Positions 24,260-30,868 of a stretch of 64,000 bases of DNA are shown here, in pieces. The notes under the pieces were generated by a model. The model searched no databases, was not told where the DNA came from, and was given only the letters and a program-made list of their open reading frames with translations. Source of the stretch: a virus; IMG/VR virus record IMGVR_UViG_3300042559_000447, positions 1 through 64,000 of that record; one strand, 5' to 3'. The position numbers and the translations under genes were made by a program. The first letter of the stretch is position 1. Each line of letters begins with the position of its first letter.

Positions 24260-24639
24260 TCGTGGAAGCGTTAACCAAAAAAGTAGACGAGCTTAACAAG
24301 AGAATCGCAGAACTTGAATCAAAAACAAACATCATTCCTGATGTCTTTAACTTTCAAATGAAGTTTGATCAGCTGGTCGATGAAACCTGTAAGGTTATTT
24401 CAATTAGTAGAGAAGAACTAATGACTAGAAAAAGAACCAGGCATGCTGTATTGGGTAGACAGATCATCAGTTACATCGCTGTAAGACATATGGCAATGGC
24501 CACTACTGAAGTTGCCAGACGTATAAACAGAGATCACAGTAGCATCATACATCTTAAGAATACATTTTCAGATTATTTAGATGCTGAGTATGACATGGAA
24601 ACAAAGTATTATAGGGCTGTGCTTAATGCAATAGTGTAA
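24220..24639 (+). CDS. DnaA domain IV-like protein
   Basis: 139 residues. An N-terminal coiled coil (ALTKKVDELNKRIAELESK) leads to a DNA-binding domain like the DnaA C-terminus: SREELMTRKRTRHAVLGRQ, YIAVRHMAMATTEVARRI, then NRDHSSIIHLKNTF, where the RDHSS run is the hallmark of DnaA-box recognition. The ATPase domain is absent, so it could bind DnaA boxes to start phage replication or to compete with host DnaA. The coiled coil implies dimers. Confidence 0.8.
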   Translation: MERMGEENKSIGLIVEALTKKVDELNKRIAELESKTNIIPDVFNFQMKFDQLVDETCKVISISREELMTRKRTRHAVLGRQIISYIAVRHMAMATTEVARRINRDHSSIIHLKNTFSDYLDAEYDMETKYYRAVLNAIV

Positions 24640-24800
24640 TGAAAGAACTAATGTTTATCGTACTGAGTATCGGGGGGTTGTCAGAATCTAAAATGAAAAC
24701 CTGCACAGCAGTAGAAATAACCTCTAAAGATACCGGTACTCTTTTTATACAAAAAAGTAATTTACATGTTGGGGATACAATTGTAATTACAAAAAGATGA
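24639..24800 (+). CDS. short protein
   Basis: 53 residues in the gap between two larger genes; the start overlaps the upstream stop (TAATG) and the stop overlaps the next start (ATGA). The N-terminus is hydrophobic (MKELMFIVLSIGGL), the rest a beta-rich domain ending GDTIVITKR. Function unknown. Confidence 0.6.
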   Translation: MKELMFIVLSIGGLSESKMKTCTAVEITSKDTGTLFIQKSNLHVGDTIVITKR

Positions 24801-25450
24801 ACAAGTTTTACATAAAAAAGACAAAAAGAAATAGGATTGAAGACATTAAATACCTATTTTTGTTCTGGAAAGGTAGAAAAAAAGGAATGATATACACTAG
24901 AGACATAACATTAAGTGACTTGAGGCTTATATTCTTTCCTAAAAACTTCTACGAGAAGTATAGCTACTTGGGTTCTGTTCCTTACCTTGAGGAAAAGAAT
25001 ATGCTACACGCCCTGACAATGGCTTTAGACGGTGAGGCTAAGCCAGGTTGGTGTCCGAGATGGTTCCTCAGGTTTACTCATTTGTTTGGTAACGACAAAT
25101 CATTAGTAAGAGTTCGCAACTGGTTCTGGCATAATCTACACCGCAAGATAACTAAGGGCGTTGTGTTCTTTGACTACAAGACTAAGTGGTCTCACTATGA
25201 CTTGAGGCTTAGCGTACACGGACCAATGTACTTGCAGGATTTGGCTGAAGCTATCGAGTTGTACACCTACAGGACCGGAAGAAGAGAAGAGCTGTTGAGT
25301 ATACTTTCTAACATCTCTGAGATGGAGGGGAAGTATAATCATTTCGACACACTAAGAGACCTTGAGAATAAGTATGAAGAGTATCTGAATAAGTATGAAG
25401 AGTATCTTGACAAAGAAGTGCAAAGCGTGCAGTCAGACAAAAACAACTGA
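24797..25450 (+). CDS. hypothetical protein with tandem C-terminal repeat
   Basis: 217 residues, basic N-terminus (KKTKRNRIEDIKYLFLFWKGRKKG), aromatic centre (RNWFWHNLHRKITKGVVFFDYK) and acidic C-terminus. Near the end the peptide NKYEEYL occurs twice, coded by two tandem 21-bp repeats differing at one base. The second repeat contains the ATG of the next gene. Aromatic and basic content suggests RNA or membrane contact, but no family is recognised. Confidence 0.6.
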   Translation: MNKFYIKKTKRNRIEDIKYLFLFWKGRKKGMIYTRDITLSDLRLIFFPKNFYEKYSYLGSVPYLEEKNMLHALTMALDGEAKPGWCPRWFLRFTHLFGNDKSLVRVRNWFWHNLHRKITKGVVFFDYKTKWSHYDLRLSVHGPMYLQDLAEAIELYTYRTGRREELLSILSNISEMEGKYNHFDTLRDLENKYEEYLNKYEEYLDKEVQSVQSDKNN

Positions 25451-25619
25451 CCTGTTCTATAGGCACAAGTTTAATCTGGACGGACTCATGGGTAAGTGTA
25501 TCGACTGCTTCAACAAGGCAAACAAGTTATACTACATCGAGCACAAGTGTACGCCAGAGCAGAGAATGAGGCAGAGAGAACGTTCTAGAATTTATAGAGA
25601 AAAAACAAACCAAAAATAA
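25395..25619 (+). CDS. zinc-knuckle (HNH-like) small protein
   Basis: 74 residues: KKCKACSQTKTTDLFYRHK then LDGLMGKCIDCFNKANK, two CxxC pairs in the pattern of small phage zinc proteins related to HNH endonuclease N-termini, then a basic helix (RERSRIYREKTNQK). It overlaps the previous gene by 56 bp, using a start created by the 21-bp repeat. No catalytic His-Asn-His is seen. Confidence 0.65.
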   Translation: MKSILTKKCKACSQTKTTDLFYRHKFNLDGLMGKCIDCFNKANKLYYIEHKCTPEQRMRQRERSRIYREKTNQK

Positions 25620-25620
25620 T

Positions 25621-25929
25621 ATGTTTACATTAAAAATTACAAACAAAAATGGATTTGTAGAACAAATCTTATTAGGGACAAAGTATCATTACATCCTAAA
25701 ATCAGACAGAGAGCAATTCAATGATTGGGAAACTATCTTTGGAGAGCAATCAAGAGAAGACAGACCACCATTTGACGATGAGTATGGGGTTTTATGTGCA
25801 GGAGTACAGCGCATTATTCTTACGGAAGGGAATCTATATGAAATTAATGTATGGGATTCGCATTACAAAGAAGAGGGTGCAGACTTTAACACTATTTATG
25901 ATGGATTTGCAAGGGGTTGCGTTGAGTAA
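25621..25929 (+). CDS. hypothetical protein
   Basis: 102 residues, beta-rich (MFTLKITNKNGFVEQILLG) then acidic, ending IYDGFARGCVE. It starts one base after the previous stop (TAATATG). Function unknown. Confidence 0.6.
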   Translation: MFTLKITNKNGFVEQILLGTKYHYILKSDREQFNDWETIFGEQSREDRPPFDDEYGVLCAGVQRIILTEGNLYEINVWDSHYKEEGADFNTIYDGFARGCVE

Positions 25930-25950
25930 CCCCCTATTAAAAAAACACGC

Positions 25951-25965
25951 GGAGGTAACAAATGA
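25951..25965 (+). promoter_or_regulatory. Shine-Dalgarno junction
   Basis: GGAGGTAACAAATGA, third copy; here it is a free leader between two genes, so the repeat is not forced by the coding sequence. Confidence 0.75.
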
Positions 25966-26321
25966 GCAATGAGAAAGAAAAGGAATTAATTTTTCACATA
26001 GCAATAGTTTGCCATCAAGCCAACAAACAATGGTGTGAATCTAATTATGACTATTCACAAAAAGATTGGAAAGATGCGGAACAATGGCAAAGAGATTCGG
26101 CTATTAAAGGAGTTAAATTCCGTTTAGAAAATCCAAATGCTAAAGAAGATGCTCAACACAATGCTTGGATGGAAGACAGAATCAAAGATGGTTGGGTCTA
26201 TGGAGATGTTAAGGATGCTGAGAAAAAAACTCACCCTTGCTTAGTTCCATTTGACCAATTACCTTTGTTTCAGCAAAAGAAAGACAAGCTATTCTGTGCA
26301 ATAGTTGATGCTTTAAAATAG
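25962..26321 (+). CDS. hypothetical phage protein
   Basis: 119 residues, Trp-rich and acidic, with a pattern common in Bacteroidota phage genes: ICHQANKQWCESNYDYSQ-type start (AIVCHQANKQW), DWKDAEQWQRDSAIKGVKF, then HNAWMEDRIKDGWVYGDV. Members resemble RyR-domain-like phage proteins in the run WQRDSAIKGVKF. The gene is the last before the tRNA-like cluster. Confidence 0.65.
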   Translation: MSNEKEKELIFHIAIVCHQANKQWCESNYDYSQKDWKDAEQWQRDSAIKGVKFRLENPNAKEDAQHNAWMEDRIKDGWVYGDVKDAEKKTHPCLVPFDQLPLFQQKKDKLFCAIVDALK

Positions 26322-26441
26322 TTAGCCAGCAGGCCACTGGATCGAAAACAAGGAAGCTTCCCATAAGAACAGCAGACCTTCTGAATCGTTAGTCAGCATA
26401 GTTATCAGGTTCTATGGATGCTTAATGCAAAAACCTGGCAT
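26322..26441 (+). other. noncoding segment before the first tRNA-like unit
   Basis: No gene. It has limited folding: CATAG near 26397 pairs with CTATG near 26412, and GCCAG near 26325 with CTGGC at 26435-26439 could close the segment. It may be an RNA unit like its neighbours, but no acceptor or T arm is clear. Confidence 0.35.
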
Positions 26442-26527
26442 ACCAGAGTGGTGGAATTGGTAGACACATGCGGTGGATTTTAATTGGAATTGCTGCTAAA
26501 TTACAGGTTCGAGTCCTGTTTCTGGTA
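26442..26527 (+). tRNA. tRNA-like unit 1 (leucine-type body)
   Basis: Acceptor ACCAGAG (26442-26448) pairs with TTCTGGT (26520-26526). TG follows, then a leucine-like D arm GTG-GAATTGGTAGA-CAC, and a perfect T arm ACAGG-TTCGAGT-CCTGT (26503-26519). The total length fits a long-variable-arm tRNA. However, no 5-bp stem with a 7-nt anticodon loop can be drawn. The best fit is GCGGT/ATTGC around a 14-nt loop containing TTTTAA. It may be tRNA-Leu(UAA) with extra bases or a mimic. Confidence 0.55.
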
Positions 26528-26528
26528 C

Positions 26529-26666
26529 AAAAAGAATTAGAAGGTAAACGTGAAATGAAGAATTGGAGAATAGGAAGCTGATATTAGTATCAGAAGTTCG
26601 CTGGGCTACCCATCCAGACTGCTAAGCAGATAAATCCTCTCACCTATAAGGAATCTAATTCTTTTT
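26529..26666 (+). ncRNA. folded RNA closed by a 13-bp stem
   Basis: AAAAAGAATTAGA (26529-26541) is perfectly complementary to the sequence at 26654-26666. Inside are CTGATA/TATCAG (26578-26593, loop TTAG), CTGG/CCAG (26601-26617) and CTGC/GCAG (26619-26629). The final T-run could also end a transcript. No T arm or gene is present. Confidence 0.5.
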
Positions 26667-26672
26667 TTAAAT

Positions 26673-26847
26673 AGTCAGGTGGCGGAATTGGTATACGCAG
26701 TGGTGTGTTAAATGTGGGAATAGACATAATCCCTAACCTGATTAACCAACCGATACAACATAAGAAATTAGGTTGTTCATTTGCAGGAAGGTTATTCAGG
26801 CTAACTGCTTGTCTTTTATGTAGGTTTGAATCCTACCCTGACTGCCA
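26673..26847 (+). tRNA. tRNA-like unit 2 with encoded CCA and about 90-nt insertion
   Basis: Acceptor AGTCAGG (26673-26679) pairs with CCTGACT (26837-26843), followed by G and an encoded CCA (26845-26847). TG, then D arm GCG-GAATTGGTATA-CGC, and T arm GTAGG-TTTGAAT-CCTAC (26820-26836). Between D and T arms are about 120 nt instead of 23-35. GTGGT (26700-26704) can pair with ACTGC (26804-26808), putting GTTAAA in an oversized loop. An intron at the anticodon is possible; no group I core was recognised. Confidence 0.6.
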
Positions 26848-26898
26848 AGTTAACCCACTAAGACAAGAAACGGGTGACTGCTGGAAAGACAGCAAATT

Positions 26899-27001
26899 CT
26901 ATAGGTAGTTTAACATGGTAAAACACTATGACACTTGTATCGCCTGGTGAGTACTAACCCGAATACAAGAAGAGTATGCTGGTTCAATCCCAGCCCTATG
27001 G
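26899..27001 (+). tRNA. tRNA-like unit 3
   Basis: Acceptor CTATAGG (26899-26905) with CCTATGG (26994-27000); TA; D arm GTTT-AACATGGTA-AAAC; T arm GCTGG-TTCAATC-CCAGC (26978-26994 region). The middle is about 53 nt and holds a 7-bp stem CTTGTAT/ATACAAG (26934-26940 with 26963-26969) around a 22-nt loop instead of a regular anticodon arm. No CCA is encoded. Confidence 0.5.
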
Positions 27002-27076
27002 ACAAAAAATCGTAGTACCGTGAGGGAACAATATGGTAGAAATAACCATAGCAGGTTAAGCGATATCCTGCAACAT

Positions 27077-27146
27077 AGCCAGGTGGTGTAATGATAAACA
27101 CAACCAGTTTTTGGGAGGGTAGCAGGTTTAATTCCTGCCCTGGCTA
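27077..27146 (+). tRNA. tRNA-like unit 4, compact
   Basis: Only 70 nt. Acceptor AGCCAGG (27077-27083) with CCTGGCT (27139-27145), TG, D arm GTGT-AATGATAA-ACAC, T arm GCAGG-TTTAATT-CCTGC (27122-27138). The 20 nt between D and T arms are too few for a normal anticodon arm plus variable loop; only ACC/GGT pairs around a 12-nt loop with TTTTTGG. All other arms are perfect. Confidence 0.5.
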
Positions 27147-27262
27147 CGAGTGGTGAGAACATCAGTTGCAGCCATAATAGATAAGAGGAAAAGCTTTTAG
27201 GAAGCAAGTCCAAATTGATGCGCAAAATGCGAGGTGTGACGAACGGGGAGAGACCCGTACAT
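27147..27262 (+). other. noncoding folded spacer
   Basis: No gene. CATCA near 27160 can pair with TGATG near 27216, followed by CGC/GCG and by ACGGG/CCCGT (about 27243-27259). It is one of the non-tRNA segments between tRNA-like units. Confidence 0.35.
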
Positions 27263-27425
27263 AGTCAGATAGCACAGGAGTGCACACAATAGACCGCAAG
27301 TCTTTTATTACTGAAGGGAGGTAAGCGGACCTTCAGTAGGAGTGGCCAAACGCTGGTGGTACCTTTGCAAGGGTAGATTAGAGAAAACCACAAATGGTGT
27401 GGGGGTTCAAGTCCCCCTCTGACTT
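27263..27425 (+). tRNA. tRNA-like unit 5 with large insertion
   Basis: Acceptor AGTCAGA (27263-27269) pairs with TCTGACT (27418-27424). TA, a very short D arm GCAC-AGGA-GTGC, and T arm GGGGG-TTCAAGT-CCCCC (27401-27417). The 116 nt between D and T arms include ACAC/GTGT at the junction, an 8-bp hairpin ACTGAAGG/CCTTCAGT (27310-27337) and ACCTT/AAGGGT. No normal anticodon stem-loop is found. The 4-nt D loop matches the minihelix at 14.8 kb. Confidence 0.5.
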
Positions 27426-27620
27426 CAAAGAGAAGTAGTGAAGCTGTAGTAGTATTTAGTAGGCCCCAGCATGAAAAAGGGTTTAGAGTAATGTGCCAAC
27501 CGTTAACTAATACTATCAGTAACCCTGAAAGACCCGAAGCTTCTTTTAAATAGGTGATCTGATACTGACATTAAGTTGGGTGTGAAAGCAGATTAATGAC
27601 TACATCGTAACAGCCTATTT
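27426..27620 (+). ncRNA. two folded segments after the tRNA-like units
   Basis: First, TAGTATT (27450-27456) pairs with AATACTA (27509-27515). Second, AAATAGG (27548-27554) pairs with CCTATTT (27614-27620), followed inside by TG and then ATCTG/CAGAT (27557-27561 with 27589-27593). The second segment looks like a 7-bp acceptor with bases 8-9 but has no T arm. No gene. Confidence 0.4.
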
Positions 27621-27632
27621 TATTTATAACCC

Positions 27633-27665
27633 CGCCAAAACTCATAAAATTTGTTTGTTTTGGCG
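27633..27665 (+). terminator. hairpin ending the RNA cluster
   Basis: CGCCAAAAC pairs perfectly with GTTTTGGCG (9 bp) around a 15-nt loop. It lies between the RNA cluster and the next gene. The T-run is weak, so terminator or processing stem are both possible. Confidence 0.55.
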
Positions 27666-27694
27666 TAAAATAATGAACAATAAATACAGAAATT

Positions 27695-28126
27695 ATGGCA
27701 TCAATAAGATTAACAGAAGAACAATTAAGAATTATTCAAGAAGCACTTGACTTTTACTCACGAGTGGGTATAGGTCAATTTAATGTAATTAAGGAACATC
27801 CTACATTTGAAAATCAGTTAAAAAAAGAATTTAGAGATGAAGAAGGAAAAGTAGACTACAATAGATATCATGAAGTAAGAGACAATGTAGATTTAATGTT
27901 AGTACAACCAAGAAACATGCTACTTAATGACCTTACTTTACCTAAAAATGCAAGTTGGGGTATATATAACCCAGATGTAGATGAATCATGTAGAGTTGCT
28001 TATGACTTAATACAAGTAATTAGACATGAATTTTGGTTAGCAAACCCAGATAGATCAGAACATGTTGTAATGGCATCTGTACATTTAACAACTGAAGATT
28101 CATATAAAATAAAAGTAAAATTATGA
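27695..28126 (+). CDS. hypothetical protein
   Basis: 143 residues, beginning MASIRLTEEQLRIIQEALDF, a helix common at the start of phage proteins that measure or bind small ligands, with GIGQFNVIKEHPTF after it. It is markedly A/T-rich compared with the replication genes and is the first gene after the RNA cluster. Function unknown. Confidence 0.65.
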   Translation: MASIRLTEEQLRIIQEALDFYSRVGIGQFNVIKEHPTFENQLKKEFRDEEGKVDYNRYHEVRDNVDLMLVQPRNMLLNDLTLPKNASWGIYNPDVDESCRVAYDLIQVIRHEFWLANPDRSEHVVMASVHLTTEDSYKIKVKL

Positions 28127-28413
28127 TATACCCACACGGATTTACGCAACAAGGATGGGAGTGTCCTAAATGCGGCAGAGTTTATTCACCAACCACAATA
28201 ATGTGTTTAGGTTGTCCACAAGAGGTAAAAACCAATATCACTACTAATACTCCTTGGAAGACAGTTACAGTACCAAATAATACTAGTAGAACTACTACTC
28301 ACACTACTGCCACTTGTTCTGGTTTTGTAAATGATACAGTAAACACAAGTAGCACTAAATGTATGAAATGTGGTTTGGAAAAATGGCAACATCCTATCAT
28401 TACTAATTTATGA
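28123..28413 (+). CDS. zinc-ribbon protein with threonine-rich linker
   Basis: 96 residues with two zinc elements: CPKCGRVYSPTTIMCLGC near residue 10-27 and CSGFVND...CMKCG near 65-85, joined by a Thr/Asn-rich linker. The start overlaps the previous stop. Small zinc-ribbon proteins of this type are common in phages; the target is unknown. Confidence 0.65.
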   Translation: MIYPHGFTQQGWECPKCGRVYSPTTIMCLGCPQEVKTNITTNTPWKTVTVPNNTSRTTTHTTATCSGFVNDTVNTSSTKCMKCGLEKWQHPIITNL

Positions 28414-28643
28414 ATAAAGACATACAAGTAATAAATACAGCTTTTGGACATACAACTATAGGACCTTCACAACTAGTTTTTTATACTATAACACCATACC
28501 TTAGATATGCTAAAAAATTAATAATTGAAGGTGAAAACTCTAGAGAAGAATTAAGATTAGAGCAAAAATGGATAGGTAGAGATGGAAGTGAAGAATGGAG
28601 GTGGGTTGAAGAAGTTAAAATTAATGAAGGAGGTAACAAATGA
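28410..28643 (+). CDS. hypothetical protein ending GGNK
   Basis: 77 residues, mixed alpha/beta. Ends EGGNK, coded by the Shine-Dalgarno junction of the next gene. Overlaps its upstream neighbour by 4 bp. Function unknown. Confidence 0.6.
   Translation: MNKDIQVINTAFGHTTIGPSQLVFYTITPYLRYAKKLIIEGENSREELRLEQKWIGRDGSEEWRWVEEVKINEGGNK
28629..28643 (+). promoter_or_regulatory. overlapping Shine-Dalgarno junction
   Basis: GGAGGTAACAAATGA, fourth copy, joining a stop codon and the next ATG. Confidence 0.75.
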
Positions 28644-29215
28644 AACTATTACAATTAATAAACAGTCCCTTTAAAAGACCAAAATTAAAATGGTATTTTG
28701 GTAAGATTGTTATTGGTACACCATACTTTCTTCCTAGAAGATTTGTAAACCCTACACATGAGATGGTAATGGAAGCAGCTATGGCTGAAATTGCAGACGC
28801 TGAAGATTGGAATAATGAAAATCCAAACTCTACTTTTAAGCGCACGGTAAGACCATTAGATGAAGTCTATGAAGAAAAGTTAAGACATCAATTTGCAATA
28901 CCCAAGAAAATAGGATTTGACTTTGTTGGGCTGGGATGGAAAACAAAATGGGATGATACTGACTACAGATTTGAGTGGGCACCATTAGCATCTTTTGTAT
29001 TCTTTAAGTGGCAATTTGCTGTTATTGTAAGTGCACCAGAACCATCTAGATTCTGGGAAACATGGTTATACTATTGTAGAAACACTAAAGGAACTAAGCG
29101 TGAAAGGATTGAGCAATGTAAAAAAGAATTTCCATTAGACTATACAGTTACAAAAGATGGTGTAACAACAAAAGTAAACTACTATGATTTAATTTTAAAA
29201 GATAAATACAAATGA
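28640..29215 (+). CDS. conserved phage protein of unknown function
   Basis: 191 residues. The centre has a motif I associate with a group of Bacteroidota phage proteins: FVGLGWKTKWDDTDYRFEW, then ASFVFFKWQFAVIV, followed by SRFWETWLYY and a basic helix (TKRERIEQCKKEF). The aromatic core suggests a compact beta domain. No enzyme motif is seen. Confidence 0.65.
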   Translation: MKLLQLINSPFKRPKLKWYFGKIVIGTPYFLPRRFVNPTHEMVMEAAMAEIADAEDWNNENPNSTFKRTVRPLDEVYEEKLRHQFAIPKKIGFDFVGLGWKTKWDDTDYRFEWAPLASFVFFKWQFAVIVSAPEPSRFWETWLYYCRNTKGTKRERIEQCKKEFPLDYTVTKDGVTTKVNYYDLILKDKYK

Positions 29216-29219
29216 AATT

Positions 29220-29414
29220 ATGACAAATGATAATAAAAATTTTCAAGTTTATTCTTTACAAACAGTAGACGAAGGTAAAGAAAATAAGTATGTGCATTGG
29301 GCTGATGGCTTAACCATGTACATTATTAAAGATAATGTAACAATGAAGTTGAATGAAAATGAAATTCAGCAATTAATTAAAGCATTACCTAAAACAATAG
29401 GAGGAACATATTAA
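29220..29414 (+). CDS. hypothetical protein
   Basis: 64 residues, a beta domain with acidic end (MKLNENEIQQLIKALPK). Near neighbours are within 4 bp on both sides. Function unknown. Confidence 0.55.
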   Translation: MTNDNKNFQVYSLQTVDEGKENKYVHWADGLTMYIIKDNVTMKLNENEIQQLIKALPKTIGGTY

Positions 29415-29722
29415 TGACAAACGATAAACAACAACGAGAAATGACATCTTTTAGAGAATTCAAAAAGCAGCATAAACTGAAATACTATCTTGGAGAAGAT
29501 AGTGTTGGAAACAAGCTATATGCCGGAGATGAAGTAGAGCTTTCTGTGCCGTTTGAAACAAGAACTCCTTGGAAAAGTAGAATCTATTGGAACCCTATTG
29601 ATGGTGCATTTGTAGATGCTCATCCTGCTCATAAACAAATGGGTATAGGTGATGATAGAGGACTAAGAGGAATTCTTGTAAACGGAAAAGTAGTTAAGGT
29701 AAAAGAATTTTATAAGCTTTAA
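29414..29722 (+). CDS. hypothetical protein
   Basis: 102 residues: polar helical start (KQQREMTSFREFKKQHKL), then a beta domain with GNKLYAGDEVELSVPFET, which resembles small barrel domains that mark metabolic or binding proteins of phages. No conserved catalytic residues. The start overlaps the upstream stop (TAATG). Confidence 0.55.
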   Translation: MTNDKQQREMTSFREFKKQHKLKYYLGEDSVGNKLYAGDEVELSVPFETRTPWKSRIYWNPIDGAFVDAHPAHKQMGIGDDRGLRGILVNGKVVKVKEFYKL

Positions 29723-29733
29723 CACCAACAAAA

Positions 29734-29766
29734 ATGAAAAACGAAACATACGGAGGTGACAAATGA
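29734..29766 (+). CDS. 10-codon leader peptide MKNETYGGDK
   Basis: A tiny gene whose last codons and stop form the Shine-Dalgarno junction for the next gene, just as GGNK ends two longer genes. It may couple translation, or be the leftover end of a lost gene. Confidence 0.45.
   Translation: MKNETYGGDK
29752..29766 (+). promoter_or_regulatory. overlapping Shine-Dalgarno junction
   Basis: GGAGGTGACAAATGA, fifth copy; joins a 10-codon leader to the next gene. Confidence 0.7.
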
Positions 29767-30089
29767 GCGGAGGACACTTTAACTACGACCAGTACAAAAT
29801 CGGTTACATAGCCGATAGCATAGAGCAGGAGATAGAACGCAACGGAAGAGAGAAGACTCGTGAGGAAATGAAAGCCGAAGGGTGGAAAGATCCTAATTGG
29901 TATGAAAGATACCCAGAAGATAAGTTCTACTATGAATATCCTCCAGAGGTAATAGAACAATTCAAGATAGCAGTACAGAAACTTCGTGAGGCCCAAGTAT
30001 ATGCACACAGGGTAGACTGGCTATTATCATCGGACGATGGAGAGGAATCATTCTTGAGCAGACTAAAAGAAGACTTAAAGAAATTATGA
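29763..30089 (+). CDS. conserved phage protein (SGGHFNY family)
   Basis: 108 residues starting MSGGHFNYDQYKIGYIADSI, a conserved opening shared by many small phage proteins, and ending with a typical VYAHRVDWLLSSDDGEESF segment. The family is widespread in phages of several phyla and has no established function. The length is normal. It is preceded by the fifth Shine-Dalgarno junction. Confidence 0.75.
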   Translation: MSGGHFNYDQYKIGYIADSIEQEIERNGREKTREEMKAEGWKDPNWYERYPEDKFYYEYPPEVIEQFKIAVQKLREAQVYAHRVDWLLSSDDGEESFLSRLKEDLKKL

Positions 30090-30328
30090 GCAGCCCACAA
30101 GAAAAAGCGAAAGAGTTAGTATCGGCATACGCAAGGATTGACGGCTACATTGATAGCATTGATTTGAGCAAGTGCGAGTTTGAAAAGAAATGTGCATTGA
30201 TTGCCGTTGATGAGATATTGGAATTAACAAAAAGACCAACATACAACCCATTTGATTGGAATGAGGTAACGGGAGTGCGTTATGATAAATATTGGCTTGA
30301 AGTTAAACAAGAAATAGAAAAACTATGA
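30086..30328 (+). CDS. small protein, paralogue of the gene at 22.3 kb
   Basis: 80 residues. The matching positions with the 78-residue protein at 22312 are EKAKEL near the start, KKCALIAVDEI in the middle and VKQEIEKL at the end. It overlaps its neighbours at both ends by 4 bp. No function known. Confidence 0.65.
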   Translation: MSSPQEKAKELVSAYARIDGYIDSIDLSKCEFEKKCALIAVDEILELTKRPTYNPFDWNEVTGVRYDKYWLEVKQEIEKL

Positions 30329-30645
30329 GCAAAATACCACAAAATAAAATACCTATAGCGGATTTCAAGGTAAACTGGAAGCTTGTTAGGGAAAGCGATG
30401 GACTAACTAAAGCATCGGAAGACATTGGATGGATAGAGTTTGACGATACAGGGAGGGCAAAGAAAATACACAAGTACCCTGCTGTTGGATATTCACTTAT
30501 CATGTCTCCATTTAACTGGTTCTTCACCTGGCAGACAACTGTTTTAACGGAAATCCTATATATGGCAGAGGATGGATCAATGAGATTCAAAACAGAAAAC
30601 TCAGTTTACACACTAACTAAAATAGAAGATGAAAGCAATACTTGA
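30325..30645 (+). CDS. hypothetical protein
   Basis: 106 residues, a beta-rich protein with LIMSPFNWFFTWQTTVLTEI in the middle, an aromatic stretch reminiscent of the previous cluster, and an acidic end. Overlaps both neighbours. No family recognised. Confidence 0.6.
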   Translation: MSKIPQNKIPIADFKVNWKLVRESDGLTKASEDIGWIEFDDTGRAKKIHKYPAVGYSLIMSPFNWFFTWQTTVLTEILYMAEDGSMRFKTENSVYTLTKIEDESNT

Positions 30646-30868
30646 ATTTGATTTTGACAAAGAGGACAGCGATGACCGTTCTCAGTTTCAGGATGCCGTA
30701 AACGGTAGTAAAATGAAAGCAATGATGTGGGAGTTCGACCAGTGGCTTAGGTCTAAGACTAAGTATGCAAGCGATGCAACCCCAGAAGACTATACACAAG
30801 CACTGTATGATGCAAGAGATAAGTTCTATGAATTTTTAGGAAAGTACTCAATAGACATAAACGAATGA
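30629..30868 (+). CDS. hypothetical protein
   Basis: 79 residues, helical: EFDFDKEDSDDRSQFQDAVNG then MMWEFDQWLRSKTKYA, a pattern I have seen in small phage proteins near replication genes. It overlaps the previous gene by 17 bp. Function unknown. Confidence 0.6.
   Translation: MKAILEFDFDKEDSDDRSQFQDAVNGSKMKAMMWEFDQWLRSKTKYASDATPEDYTQALYDARDKFYEFLGKYSIDINE

Noticed and set aside
26673-26847. Group I intron in tRNA-like unit 2
   Set aside because: The insertion is only about 90 nt and I see no conserved core elements (P7 or GACUA-type sequences). An unknown intron type remains possible.
26705-26908. Reading frames across the tRNA-like cluster, such as 26705-26908 and 26926-27225
   Set aside because: They run through acceptor and T arms in either strand and have no protein-like features. 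The RNA structures explain the sequence better.
26941-26962. Eukaryotic-like splice signals (GTGAGT and TACTAAC) in tRNA-like unit 3
   Set aside because: Chance match; nothing else indicates a spliceosome-type intron in a phage of bacteria.
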